Shown one piece after another: positions 1 through 11,800 of a DNA stretch of 64,000 bases. The notes beneath the pieces are model-generated. The model saw nothing but the letters and a program-made list of their open reading frames with translations. It was not told the origin of the DNA and searched no databases. The translations under genes were made by a program, and so were the position numbers. The DNA lies in the NCBI GenBank assembly GCA_003116875.1, contig BCKT01000015.1:620001-684000 (forward strand), in the 5' to 3' direction. How positions within the stretch are numbered: position 1 is the stretch's first letter; each line of letters begins with the position of its first letter. Source of the stretch: Takashimella koratensis. Lineage: Eukaryota > Basidiomycota > Tremellomycetes > Trichosporonales > Tetragoniomycetaceae.

Positions 1-68
1 TGTCTCTGTCTTCTGCCTGGCTTCAGTCTAGTTGGTGTTCTGTGCAAAGTGACTGACAATGAATTTAG

Positions 69-1747
69 GTTTACATCGGGAACCTCCCATTCTCTGTAAG
101 TCTGCTCCTTCTTTGACTCTGGAACTACATGCTGATCCCACCAGGCTACCGAGGAAGAGGTGCGCGCGCACATTGACAAGGTCGGCGGCGAGGTGTGAGT
201 GTCAAAAATCATCCACCTTCAACCTGATTGATCCCTTCGTTTCCTCCTTCCCTACCTTCCTTTGTCCTCCCCTTGCCTTGGACCTCCATCTGCCCGCGCC
301 AACAGTTCATGACCTCCCTCCCAATGGCCAGTGCACTGCATCGAGCTCTGGGAGCTCTGGCTCCTTCACCATGTACTACAGCTGACACCTTCCTCCTCAA
401 CCAGCCTCTCCGTCATCCTTCCAACCCGCTTCAGGTCGCGCCGTCCCGCTGGCCACGCCTTCGTGACGTACAAGACCGAGGAGGACGCCAAGAAGGCCGT
501 CGATCAGCTCAACGAGTCGGGTGGGTGCTCTTCCTCCCCATCAATCATTATCAATCATTACACCATCGCTGACTCTGATTTCAACCCCGGGTTCACCTCT
601 GGATTCCTCGTTGTTCCCTGACCTTTTCCATCACTACTTTCCCCCACTCCTAATCCCTCTCGGTCCTCTCCCTCACTCTCACGCCTCAACCCTCTACACT
701 ACACAGACTTTGGCGACCGCAAAGTCTCGCTCGAGCTCGCTCGCTCCAAGGCCGAGAACGCCGCGCGCAAGGAGGAAATCCTCGCCAAGCGCCAGGAGAC
801 CCGTGAGGCCGCCAAGACCGACGCGACGGGTGAGACGACGGCTGTCGAGACTTCCGACTCCAAGTCCAAGTCGAAGAAGAAGGCCAAGGTGGGTTGGATC
901 CCTAATTCTCTTTCGCTCTTTGCTACCGACACATCTCTGCGTCCAACACGGCTTGTTAAATGAGACGGTGCTATTGCCCTACACGACCCTGCTGACACGC
1001 CTCAGAAGCCGACGTCTCGCCGCCGCTTGCCCGAGGAGGGCGACGAGACCGCCGTCGAGCCCGAGGAGGCCGGGGACAAGGCCGACGGCGAGAAGAAGAC
1101 GAGGAAGGCGCGCAAGCCCCGCGAGGCAAGGATCGACGACGCCGAGGGCGCTGTTGCCAAGGAGCCTTCCAAGCCCAAGGAGAGGAAGCCGCGCCTCGAG
1201 CTCACCGGGGACGTCAGCAAGGTGGGTGTGGTGTGGCGCATTTCTCTCCGTGTTCCCTCACGATTCAGGTCATCTACCTGGGGTGGACGCGTCTGCTTTC
1301 ATCATTGTTGTCAGTCGCAGCTGACCACTCTTTCCACAGAACACCGTCTTCGTCGCCAACCTGCCGTTCAACGTGGACGACGACGGCCTCGCTGAACTCT
1401 TCACCAACCTCTCGATCAAAGTCAAGTCGGCGCACGTGATCAAGGGCCTTCGTCGACTCCCCAACCGCCGCCCGTTCCGCGGCTCCAAGGGCTTTGGGTT
1501 CGTCGAACTCGAGGAAGAAGGACAGCAGCAGGAGGCTGTGGATAAGATCAATGGGTCCGCGGTTGGAGACCGTAAAGTCACAGCCAAGATCGCGCAGGAG
1601 ATGAAGCCGATTGAGATTGAGCAGGCTGTCGAGGCGGAGACTGCGTAAGTAGAGATTATACAAGGGTTAGATGGGGCGGGGCGGGGCGAGTTGGTTATGT
1701 GACGAGTTGAGGGGATTCAAAGCTGACACGAACACAGTGCTGCGTAA
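69..1747 (+). CDS. Two-RRM RNA-binding protein, 5' end off the window
   Basis: Visible exons: 69-95, 145-194, 435-520, 707-888, 1006-1221, 1340-1644 and 1738-1747, giving 291 residues and ending at TAA. The exon at 69-95 encodes the RNP2 strand of the first RRM (VYIGNLPFS) after an acceptor at 67-68, so the gene begins before base 1. RNP1 of the same RRM is GHAFVTYK, near 455. A Lys/Glu/Arg-rich linker of about 130 residues follows. The second RRM has RNP2 TVFVANLPF and RNP1 SKGFGFVELE. Such proteins bind single-stranded RNA. The charged linker suggests nuclear or nucleolar work, but the particular family was not identified. The reading frame stays open across all six junctions with canonical splice sites. 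Gene structure is well supported; function beyond RNA binding is not. Confidence 0.85.
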
Positions 1748-2739
1748 GGCGTGAGCTTGGTTGGAGGCGTGCTTGATGGCTCAGGCGCGATTTGTTCACG
1801 ACTTGAGTGTACGTGTTCGAGTCTAGCTTGGTTCGCGTTGATCTACGCGTCTACCTCTGGTAGATTTGCGCTCGTCTCGCTCTTTCGCTTTCTCGCTTTC
1901 CGCTCTCGTTGAAATCCTGTGCATCAACCCTCTTTCTCATGACTCGACGACTCCTTATCTCGTTCACCTCCTCCCTCCTCATCCCAATCCTACCTCTTCA
2001 CGAATCTCAGCATTCGACATCGACATCTACCCCTTACCCTTCTCTACCACTCTCTGCCCGTCTCACTCTTCCCCAACCAACATCCCCAAACCTCTAAACC
2101 TCACTACCCGTCTTTTCATGTGTATCATTTCTTCAACCTTCATAGGCAAAGCAAAGAAAAACAAAATTCAATCAATCAAAGACCAACCTATACTACTCTC
2201 AAAACTCAAAAACCAAACTCATGCAGAAAAGAGAATATAAAACATACATTTTACCGTTACATGCGCTTGGAGTGGTTATTGACTGTCACGCGTTGGGTAG
2301 AGAGTAGTAGGTGAGGCAGGGACTGACGGAAGGCGAGATGAGCTACCGAGACGAGACGTTTCGAGCGTGGACACGAGTGGTATGACTGCGGAGGAGAATG
2401 GGTCGATGAAGTTTAGCTGGGACCGGCGATTGACGAGTGAACGCCACTCCACGCCGTGAACAACGCTACAACTCTATAACGCGTCAAACCAGGCAAACGG
2501 TAACCGCGCAGTGTTCAATCCTACAATGTGCGGGAGAAGATGTTACCGACGCGTAGCAGTATGGGAAATGAAAATTAATATTGAAGGGAGAATGGGAGAG
2601 TGGGTGATGGTTCCTATACTCATTTTCTTAGCGGCTATCTTGGTTAGCTTGGCACGTAATAAATGTAACATAGCTAAGTCTGTGAGTTCCAACAAAGCTC
2701 AAAAAATGATGCAAGGAGAAGGTAGACAGACCCCCGCCC

Positions 2740-2759
2740 GGGGGGGGGGGGGGGGGGGG
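2740..2759. repeat. Poly-G run, 20 nt
   Basis: Uninterrupted G run directly after CCCCCGCCC, giving a C-rich/G-rich junction that could fold on either strand. The length may be inexact because such runs are error-prone in sequencing. Confidence 0.95.
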
Positions 2760-3844
2760 CTTCGCGTGCCTAGACTCTGACCGCGCTGGGCTAGTGTCGA
2801 GGATCAATTGAGAAGTTGGGATGTCCCATCAAGCTCCCCGTACCCCCGATAATGTCAGCGATGCCGAGCGATGGGTTTGCGATCGTGATTGTTCATTCTC
2901 CACTTGGCCTGGCGGGTTTAGGACTTCGACTAGTCGTCTGGCCTCTCTTTTGGGCGCCTCGACCTCTTGTGGGCGCCTCGACAGATCAATGAATTGGGGA
3001 CGGAAGAGACGAGTGGGTATCTGAAAGTCAGTGAAAGCGGTTCTACTCTCTCGGTCCAAAGCCGACAAAGGGCATCTGGGAACTCGAGTACAATAGGGTA
3101 CTTTTCAGTGAGCTCAGCATTTGATCGCGTCAAGTTGTGGACGATGCGATACGGCAATACGATCAGCTGATCGGCTACGCAAGTTTCTGATCCCACTCGA
3201 TCCCTTTCAGCCTTTCTCACCTGCAGCACTTTTCTGCGATGTACACTGTACACTGAACGCATCCAACCTGCGCCTCTTGCTCGATTCCAATCAGATGCCA
3301 AAAACTTCCTTCGCATTCTCGATAGCAGTTTACTCCTGGCGCAGACACGAGTACAGTAAAATACAATTTCTGTATATACGGATGCACACATCGATCGAAT
3401 ATCCCGTACGTAAACAGAAAGCAGAAAAACAGTACAAACAGAACAGAACGATCATCACCGGTGCCCGGAGCGAGCGCAGCAAGTTATGTAACAGAGCAGA
3501 TCCCATCGTCTGCGCATCCCTTTATGGTTTTTGGTCCATTGGACAGACCCAGTACCGGGATTTGACCGTGCCTGTCTTGTTTGTCATTTACCTACGCGTG
3601 CAGTCTTCGGGGTTTTTATGGCCTTCCTCTGTGTGTGGTGGTGATGGTGGTGGTGGTGTGTGTTTTGTTTTGGTCGTGTTTGTTCAAGAGAGGAACCAGG
3701 GCAGGAATGAGCGCCGTGGCGTCGTCGATCTGGTCCGAGTTTTCTTGATGGTCTGCACAAAGCAACGCACCACAACGGACGCGACGGGCCAAGAGAGATG
3801 CAAACACCTGGGAGACGGGAATAGAGAGGGAGAAGGGCCCGCGC

Positions 3845-3859
3845 GGGGGGGGGGGGGGG
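3845..3859. repeat. Poly-G run, 15 nt
   Basis: Uninterrupted G run in the gene-poor region, preceded by GCGC and followed by TTAATT. Confidence 0.95.
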
Positions 3860-5125
3860 TTAATTCCTTCTAGCGCGTGTGCCTATGGTGGCTGCCGCCT
3901 CTGAACGCGAGAAAAGGTGGGTGGAGGAAATAATCTCCGAAGTCGCGCGACGAGTGAGACGGATCGAGCAGTCAAAAGTGTCGTCTGTCCGTGCGCACCT
4001 GCATCCGAATAAGTAAGACGTGAGTGACGTGAGTGGTATGCGTGGGCGTAGGCGCAGGCGCAGGCGTGGGTTGACAATTCGGAGGAAGGAGATGTAATCA
4101 ACAGACAAACAGGCAAAAGACTCGGAAGAAACCTTCGCCCCAAACCCAAAGCACACGCAGATGCGCAGACGAAACGGGTCTAGCTGTTTTGTTAGATTGC
4201 AGGTTACAACGATTAACCGTATTCTCCATGTGATTATAGATTGCTGCTTATCGAGAAGCCTTTTCTGTTGGTTTACGATACCTGTCCCAAGCCACAAGAC
4301 CGAGACCGGGTAGGGGTTTGTTTACAATATATAAGTGTTTGGGCGCTTTGAGCACACTTTATGATTGTTATTTGGTCGCCTTAGTGCATCGCACGTATGG
4401 GTGCACGGCCGATGAGGGTCCATAGACTAAGGGTTGAGATTGTTGACGCCTAACCAATGGATGAGGTGTTGGCGGATGCAATTGAGTACTCTAAGAATGT
4501 CAGAATGCATGTAGGTAAAGTATGTACTACTGGTAGGTTGCGCGTAACGACGATTGGTTCTTGTACAGTATGAAGACCGGCCCACTGAATCAAGGGGGGT
4601 TTGGAATGGGCAAACAGAGTGCGTAAGTCTGAGTTTTAGACCCTCCCCCCCCATCGGACAGAACCATTTCAAGCTAAATCGACCCGTGCGAGGGATGCGT
4701 ACGTTGCCGGAAAACCAGAATCCATCTCTTTGAGCCAGGATGCAAGGGCAGGACGAGGGTCAAGGCGGAAGGGGGAAAAGGATGTCGAGGGTCAGATGAC
4801 CATAGAAAACGGGGTTGGGCGGATATCGAGATACAGCATGTGGTAAGGCGGAAACGGAAGAGAGAGAGAGGGATAGGAGAACGCGGGTGCCAATTCTTTG
4901 TTTGAGTCTTTTTGTCCCAAACAAGTAGTTTAATTCTCAATTGGGTTATTCTGTGACTTCTGTTCCATTTTCCCTTGAGCGATACCCGGTAAGCCCCCAG
5001 GGCTGCACAAAGAACTGGGATCCAAAGGGTAAAACGAATCAAGGTTGATACCCGATACGCCCAGGATCGCTGCCTCGGGCTCTGCTTCTCCGCCCGCCCC
5101 TCTGGGTCTCCTTCTCCTCCTCCCC

Positions 5126-5126
<1 letters not shown>

Positions 5127-5188
<62 letters not shown>
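5127..5188. repeat. Poly-C run, 62 nt
   Basis: A pure 62-nt C homopolymer, the longest in the window, preceded by a CT-rich stretch. The complementary poly-G strand could form G-quadruplexes. Any open frame through it, such as the minus-strand poly-Gly frame, is an artefact of the homopolymer. Confidence 0.95.
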
Positions 5189-6957
5189 TGCCGTTGAACA
5201 ACACCCCGTCCCTATTAGTCCCCGTCCCCGCGCCCCACCCCCTGGCCTCTGCGGAGTAGCCATGATGATCGGAGCCTGCACTGAATCGAACATGCTGGCC
5301 AATGGATAGGGATGCATTTTTCTTGTACATTTTTTTTATTTTTTTTTTATAGGTCCTGTTTTTCTGCTTCTCTACCCCTCTGGCTCGTTGCATGGACCTT
5401 TTTGGTGACCCCAACCAAAAGTTACGTAGGTCTCGTGCTCGTGCTGGATCCTGGACCTGGTATGCACCACATTGGTTGGCGCCTAGTCGACAGAATGGGA
5501 GGGGGTTTGAAGACGGGCAAGGGGCGTTGAGGGAGTTGAGACGAACGATGCACGGGTAGGGTTGTGTAAGGGCGGATGAAAGTCGGTCAACGTAAATCCC
5601 CCCACCCCACCCCTCCCCTCCTACTTCCCTTGTCCATATGGATGGGACAGGACACAGGTCCGCCGACCAAGGCCGATCGGTGTGTTTGTGCGCTCCTCCC
5701 CCTCCCCCCCCCAACTCACCCCCTGGTTCCCGGGGTTGGTTCGGCTTGGCTTAGGCCCAAAGTAACCACCGACTCAAAGACCCAAAGAGGAGAAGCACTC
5801 ACTGGTTCACTCCCACTTCCACTTTCTATACCTCCTCCATCCCCGTTCGTCCCGAGTACGAACAATCTTTGTCTCTTCTTTCTTCACTCTTCATCTTCAT
5901 CTTGCTTTTTTTTTTTCTTCTCTCGACCACAGACACTGCTACTCGCCCACCTCGCTTATTCGCAGCCATCCGCCCAGCCCCACCTAGCCCGCCTCCGCCT
6001 CCGCCTCCCTCAACCTCGGCCACTTCACTCTTCGCATCCCCTCCAAACCCTCTCCCCCCCCTTTCTCCCTCCCCTACCTAGCTCCCCACCCTTGATCTCC
6101 TTCTCACGCTTTTCCTCTCGACACCACGCAGCCGCAACCCTAGGCAAAAGTTTTTTTAGGCGTTTTGCGCAGTCTCTCCACGGGATAATTTCCAAACCCT
6201 CTCTGGCCAATCCCTTCCCTTGATCTTCGGCCTACCTTACCCTCCTCCTTTCTCGATTCCTGGACCCCTCATCTCCCAAATCGACCTCGCCATCCACCTT
6301 ACACCTCCTCTTCATCTCAACGTTTTTACATCAGCGCTACTTGCGATTTAATCCAATCAATCATCTGACCTATCGATACTTTTGCCAACCCCTTGCCCAA
6401 AGCTCGAGTTTCATCTTCGCGCTTGGTCCCGCCCGCCCTTTGTCATCTACGACAACGGCACCTTTCGCGTCGGAAATCGAAAAACGAAAACGCAAAACAT
6501 TCCGCGCGCCCCTTCGGTTCCCCCTTCGACCTCATTACGCCGCACGTCCCACGTCCCTCATTAGTCGCGCTGGGACCTTGAGAGCGACTAGGCGCGAGTA
6601 ATTAGTACGTTGCGAGTTATTTCGTGGTACTCCCCCTTGTCTTTTCTTGTGTATACGCCCCTTGTCGAGTGCCGCGCATTCCATTCCCATCCCTGTCCCA
6701 ATTCCAGTGCAGCGGCCACGCTTAGCGCGACTAGCCAACAACGTCATCCCTCTCCCTCCCGTCCCTCCCCACGCCATCACCATCACCATCACCGCCCTCG
6801 GCCTTGATATCTCATATCCACATCACACACTACCACGCTACGCTAGCAGACCGCGCTGACCGACGCCTCCTCCGTTCAGCACCTGAGTACTTTTATAATT
6901 TCTACACCAATCCAACCCAACTCCGGCTCCAACAGCCCTACCTCATTCCCCACCGCC

Positions 6958-8207
6958 ATGATCCACGCGATCTCGACACCACCGCACCCGCTTTCAGCAC
7001 CACGGCGAGCCGTCAGTATGCCGACCATGACCATTCCTCTCCCCTTCTCCGGCACTTTCTCCGCCATTCCTCTCCCTGTCCCCAATACTTCCTCCCCTGG
7101 CCGCTCTGCCGTCCGACGCGTGAGCTATACCATTAAATCACGAGCGACTCGCTACGCTATCCCACTCGCACTTGCCGCCCTCGTCCTCATCGGTTTCTTC
7201 GCGACCAGCGTCGGTCACAGCAACAACTACTCCTCTGCTCCGTCTCGCAGCCTGCTGGGTGAGAACGCTCGGCGGCTGCGGTGGTACCGCCGAGCGATGT
7301 GGGCGATGAACGGCGGTGGGGGGCGACAAGAGCACAGTCCCGAGTCTACCGCCCGATCACGCTGGGGTACCGACGTCTATGGCAACGACAACGGGTTTGA
7401 ACACGAGTACGCCAACGGACTTTCGACTTCGACGCGAGCGAAGAACGGCGTCTCCCTCCTCATTGCAAACGAGGACGAGCTGATCGCAGAGGACGACCTG
7501 TTCTGGGAGAGCTACAAGGAGGCTGAACCACTCACGCCCGAGGAGATTGAGGCCGAGAAGGAACTCCAAGCACGTCGCAAGGACGTTCTCGAGCGAAACC
7601 AGAAACACAGCCTCCAAGCGCTCATCTACTGGTTGGCGGAGGGTGGGATCATCCCGGACTCGTGGGAAGTCCCTTCCCCAACGTTCCTACGGAAAGTCGG
7701 CGGAAGAGGGATGGAGAGGCTCTTGGAGGATATCGGAGGTGGAGCCATTTTTGAGACTGGTTGGGCGGATTTCGCCAGTAAACGTTACAGAGAGGTTGTC
7801 TTCTCAAAGACCTACTGCCCTTACTCGAAGAACGCAAAGGCCATTTTGAGCAATTACCACCTCTCCCCAGCGCCATTTATCATCGAGCTCGACCAGAGGA
7901 GTGAGTACCCAACCCTCTACCTCCATTCACTTACCTCAAACATCTGGCCCCACTTTCACACTCTTTCATTCACCTTTTGGCTCTACACTTGCTAAAATCT
8001 ATTCTAGCCGACTTCCGCAAGATTCAAGTGATCTTGGAACACTTCACCGGTCGCCGAACCGTTCCCAACATCTTGTTCGACTTTGTCTCGGTTGGCGGAT
8101 CAGACGAGATCACACTTTTGCATGCCGAGGGCGGGCTGCAGCGCCGATTCGATGAGATGGGGGTCAGCATCGGTGGTGGGAGGCGATTCATCGATCACAG
8201 GCGATGA
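6958..8207 (+). CDS. Membrane-anchored monothiol glutaredoxin (Grx6/Grx7 type)
   Basis: Two exons, 6958-7900 and 8008-8207, give 380 residues. After a basic N-terminus there is one hydrophobic segment at about residues 62-80 (IPLALAALVLIGFFATSVG), typical of a type II anchor. A long acidic/charged region follows, then a C-terminal thioredoxin-fold domain. The active site is CPYS with Cys at about 287. TVPNIL matches the TVP glutathione-binding loop of glutaredoxins and GGSD the following turn. Grx6 and Grx7 of yeast are early secretory-pathway glutaredoxins with the same anchor-then-Grx layout, so this protein probably acts in the ER or Golgi lumen on glutathionylated thiols. The first ATG was chosen; in-frame ATGs at 7018 and 7027 are alternatives. 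The ~200-residue linker is longer than usual. Confidence 0.85.
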
Positions 8208-9050
8208 TGATTGGCGCGTCGTTTCGTCGTTAAAACTTCGCGTCGTGGTTATGCCTTTCGAGCCGTCTCACGCCCCCGACTCGCTTGCACTCGTTTTCTC
8301 TCATTCCGGATCTTTTGCGCTCGTCATGTTGTTGTGCCTCTATCGTCTTTGCCTGCGCACGTGCGCCTCCCTAAATCTCGACCGTCACTCCATTTCCAAC
8401 TTCTCAACGCTGTCAGTCGTGGACCCTGGCGTGGACCTTGCGCCCTTCTCCGCGCCCTTGGTTTCACTTCACACGCACTCGCGTCGTCACCGTAACCGGC
8501 CCCGGCACCGTTGTCGTAGTCATCGCCATTTTCTTCTTTATATACCCAGCTCTCACGATACCACGTGCCTCACGGTTGCATCGATACTTTGTTTTTTTCT
8601 CATAATACCCGCGATCTCTATCCCCGACTCAATCAATATCTTCTCTATCCTTCTATGATCTTTCCCCCTTTGCCGTTTTACTTTCACTTTGTGTCACCCA
8701 CGTGGATCAAGACAGGTCGATTGCTTAGGGTTTGTAGTAGTACTAGTAGACCAGAGCCGAGTAGACATCGTGTTCCCTTTTCGGCGAGTGTATCACAAAC
8801 GCACCATACCGACTGCCCCGTTTGTCAGTATTTATTTAGTACTTTATGATGTACCGGTATAGTCATGCACAGTTGGGTTCTCATACAACATACAGGTCAA
8901 TGTTACTCAGGGTTACAACAATGATTTAGTCGGTGCTACCGGTGCTAGCAACCATACCTCATATCCGAACTCGGTATCACTCACGTCCCGACCCTCCTCC
9001 AACTCAGCTTCCAAACCAACGCATCTCCAAGCGACTCTGCTAAGGCTTCT
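8208..9050. other. Convergent 3' flanks, no gene seen
   Basis: Intergenic stretch between the tail-to-tail glutaredoxin and Fyv7-like genes. Open frames are short and without recognisable domains. Confidence 0.6.
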
Positions 9051-10049
9051 TCACGCCTTACCCCTTTTAATTCGCTCCAGGAGCACGTCCATCCTCGCGC
9101 CCAACTTTGGCTGGCCTCGGAACCCTCCTCGGCTTGCCCCACCACCTCCACTCCCACTCCCACCTGCACCTGCCCCCGATCCCTTACTCGTGTTTGTGGA
9201 CGAGGACGTAAACGAGTGCCTCGAGGGATTAAACTTCCCAAACGCCTCTTTCTTCAGACTTCTCAGAGAAGGTAATGGTTCCGCCGGGGTCGGGGCCGGA
9301 GCTGGGGCTGGCACAGCTGGTTGACGGGACGACTTGAACGGTTTCGACGAGTTGGGCGATTTTAACCCTTTAGGACCTCGAATGAACCCGGATCCAGATG
9401 GTTTTTGTCTCGGCGACTCGATTATTTTCCCTCTCCCTTTCCCCTTGCTCGTACCTGTTACTTTGTCCGTCCGACCGCGTCCCGAGCTGATTGACCTCTC
9501 CCCCATCCCTTCCACCGAGCTCTCATCCGAATCTGACGCCCCATCATCTCCACCGCCTCCTCCCTCCTCATCCTTGGCAGCTTCATCATCCTCTACGTCG
9601 CCCTGATCATCGCGGTCGCCACGACGTCGAAACCCGTCGCCGAGCCGAGTCGACTCCAGGCCTTCCTCTTTTAAGACCTTGGCGAACTGGCGCTTGATCT
9701 TGGCGCGCTCAATGAGGTCGGCTTTGAGCTTACGCGCTGAATGTCGGTAAAGAGTGAAAGGATAGAGATCACGAGGAAAGAGGATACGAGTTGAGGTAGA
9801 GTTGGGTCAGCGGTGAACGATTGTCATTGGGATGAGCATGGAAGCGATACGCGACTCACCTTTTCCAAGGTAGGCATCACGCGGTGCTCGAGATGGGATG
9901 ACCTTGAACCCGCCGCCAGTTGACTGCGACTGGTTATGCGACCGCGGCTTGCCCTTGACCAGAGGGCGCGGGTTGGAGATGTGGGGTTTGCCAGAGGACG
10001 AGGAAGGGATACCCCTTGCTTCTTTCTGTTTCCGGGTGACGCGAGGCAT
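9051..10049 (-). CDS. Fyv7-like rRNA-processing protein (probable)
   Basis: Two exons, 10049-9860 and 9736-9051, give 291 residues. The N-terminus is basic and Ser-rich. Across the splice junction runs a Lys/Arg-rich helix (AYLGKARKLKADLIERAK), followed by a Glu/Asp-rich patch. A Ser/Pro/Gly/Ala-rich stretch leads to a C-terminal helix, KLGARMDVLLERIKRGKA. Fyv7-family proteins, needed for 18S rRNA maturation, are small basic nucleolar proteins with a similar central Lys-rich helix, and the C-terminal helix resembles that of basidiomycete members. Splice sites are canonical (GTGAGT donor, TTCAG acceptor). Low complexity makes assignment uncertain; a generic nucleolar protein is the alternative. 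Confidence 0.6.
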
Positions 10050-10522
10050 GGTGGCGACGATAAGTGAGAGAGGAAAAGTGAGCGAGAGAGGAAGGTGCCC
10101 AGGGGTAGGTCGAGGTAGAGGTCCAAGCTATGCGATGTTTTGGTTGTGGAAAGATTTTAAGTGGAAAGCGTTTAGGATGGACGTGAAGAGTGGAGGCGAG
10201 GAGAGACGGGCGAGGCAGAGTGCCACAGTCGGGGAAAGGGAAATGCCGACAAGGTTGGAGGGGTGGAGGGGCAGTCGCGTGAGGCCGAGATCACAAACGT
10301 ATTAGGATTTGGAATAGGAGGGATTAGGAATTGAACCGGCGGGGATTAGGAAAAGCTGGGTAGGGATCGAGCCAGTGAAGGAGAGTCGGACTTTGCCACC
10401 AAGTTGCAAGTCGCTGGAATCTCTCACTCACACTTCACTAACCACTCTATACTCACCACTCACCACTCACCACTCTCTCGGACCCACCCACACGCAGCAG
10501 CAACGCCGCTTCTCGCAATTGA
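10050..10522. other. Divergent promoter region of the Fyv7-like gene and eIF1
   Basis: 473-nt gap between two head-to-head genes. The eIF1 side holds CACT/CTCAC repeats at 10425-10475. No ATG was seen between about 10380 and the eIF1 start. Confidence 0.5.
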
Positions 10523-11800
10523 ATGAGTACTACCGCTACTACAGGTATGTCCTCCCGCGCTCACGGCTCTCCCACACTCCGCTCGCGTCGCTGACTGCTC
10601 GTCTGAACAATAAAAAATCAATCCTATAAAATCCCATGATATGACGAATGACCAATCGCCGACGCCTTGGAATTCCACAATCCCGATCCCACCGTCCTAC
10701 TCCACAACCCAAACTCTCCTTACCTCACCTCCCATACCCACCTTCCCCTTCCAACTTACCTACTCGTTGCAATCGCCGACACGCCCGCAGCCAAAGTGGA
10801 CGCCACCAAATCCAAGACCAAGGCCAAGGCCCCCGTGGGCGGGGCGACCAACCTCAACCTCGGGCCCAGGATTGGTAAGTTGACCGGGAATGGTGGTGAG
10901 AATGCTGTGGCAGGATGTGGGGTGACTTGTGTGGGAGGACGAAGACGAAGTGGGACTGGCCGAGGCTCTAGACGGTAGCCAATCGGACGGGCAGAGCTGG
11001 TGTCGAGGAGGTCTGAGGAAAGCTAGAGACTGCTCGAGTTGAGGGAAAGAAGGGTTACACGAGCATGGCACTGTATACCCAGCGTTCATCGCTACTTGTT
11101 ACAATGGGGGTGTGCAAGCGCCATTGCGACTCGACTCTGAAGGCTGTGGCAGTTCGGAACCGATGGCCAATAACCATAGACTAGTGAAGCTGACCCGCGG
11201 CAGACCCGTTTGACTCGCCCGACCCGTTTGCGGGCGCTGGCCAGGAAGATACCGCCGCGAGCCTTGAGCGTGCTGTCGGCAAGAGTGACAAGATCCACAT
11301 TCGTGAGTGCTGCGGATGTTCATTGTCATTGCCCTCCTTGTTCATCCTACGCTTTGACCATTTGCTAACCGGGTCCTTTTCCCCTTGTCCCAACTGTTCC
11401 AACTTTGTGCCTACCTCTCGCTATACAGGTCTCCAGCAGCGTAATGGCCGAAAGACAATCACTACCGTCCAGGGTATTCCGGACAAATACGACCCTCGCA
11501 AGCTTCTCCGCGCGATGAAGAAGGAATTTGCTTGTAATGGTCACGTTGTCGCTTCCGCCGACGAGGAGGAAGAGGACTCTCCGGCTCCCGGGAAGAAGGA
11601 CGAGATTGGTAAAGTCCTTCAGTTCCAAGGCGACCAGCGTCAGAACGTCAAGGGTTTCTTGATTGATGCTGGCGTGCTCAGCGAGAAAGAAGCCAAGGAT
11701 ATGATTGTCATGTACGTAAAGGCCAATTATCATTACTCGGCGAGCTTCAAGACAAACTTAGGGTTGAGCTGATACCTTATTCAACAGTCACGGTTACTAA
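10523..11800 (+). CDS. SUI1: Translation initiation factor eIF1
   Basis: Five exons, 10523-10544, 10791-10874, 11204-11302, 11429-11711 and 11788-11800, give 166 residues. The SUI1 fold is plain: DPFADPFAG-like N-terminal segment, IHIRLQQRNGRKTITTVQGI, KKEFACNG, LQFQGDQRQ and a final VIHGY. eIF1 sits near the ribosomal P site, promotes scanning and rejects poor start codons. Two departures from the usual ~110 residues are seen. There is an N-terminal extension of about 35 residues rich in Ala, Lys and Thr. An acidic insertion (ADEEEEDSPAPGKKDE) lies between ACNG and QGDQR. The start ATG has T at -3 and T at -4, a poor context; eIF1 genes are known to keep weak starts for autoregulation. Introns 1 and 2 (246 and 329 nt) are long for this window. 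Confidence 0.95.

Larger units (their letters stand above)
1748..6957. other. 5.2 kb region without a convincing gene
   Basis: Open frames here are short, lack recognisable domains and mostly follow low-complexity sequence. The first part is the CT-rich 3' flank of the RRM gene. Three G/C homopolymers (2740-2759, 3845-3859, 5127-5188) and a GGT-rich patch near 3640-3660 interrupt it. From about 5580 to 6957 the + strand becomes strongly pyrimidine-rich, as expected for promoter and leader sequence of the glutaredoxin gene. A long leader, a non-coding RNA or an unrecognised fast-evolving gene cannot be excluded. Confidence 0.6.

Noticed and set aside
521..1324. 267-codon plus-strand Arg/Ser/Pro-rich frame
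   Set aside because: Runs through introns of the RRM gene in another frame; the spliced RRM reading is clearly right.
3121..3873. 250-codon plus-strand frame
   Set aside because: No domain, odd composition, ends in the poly-G run; no neighbouring exon pattern.
4674..5714. 346-codon minus-strand frame with a poly-Gly stretch
   Set aside because: It exists only because the 62-nt C homopolymer has no stop on either strand; no domain on either side.
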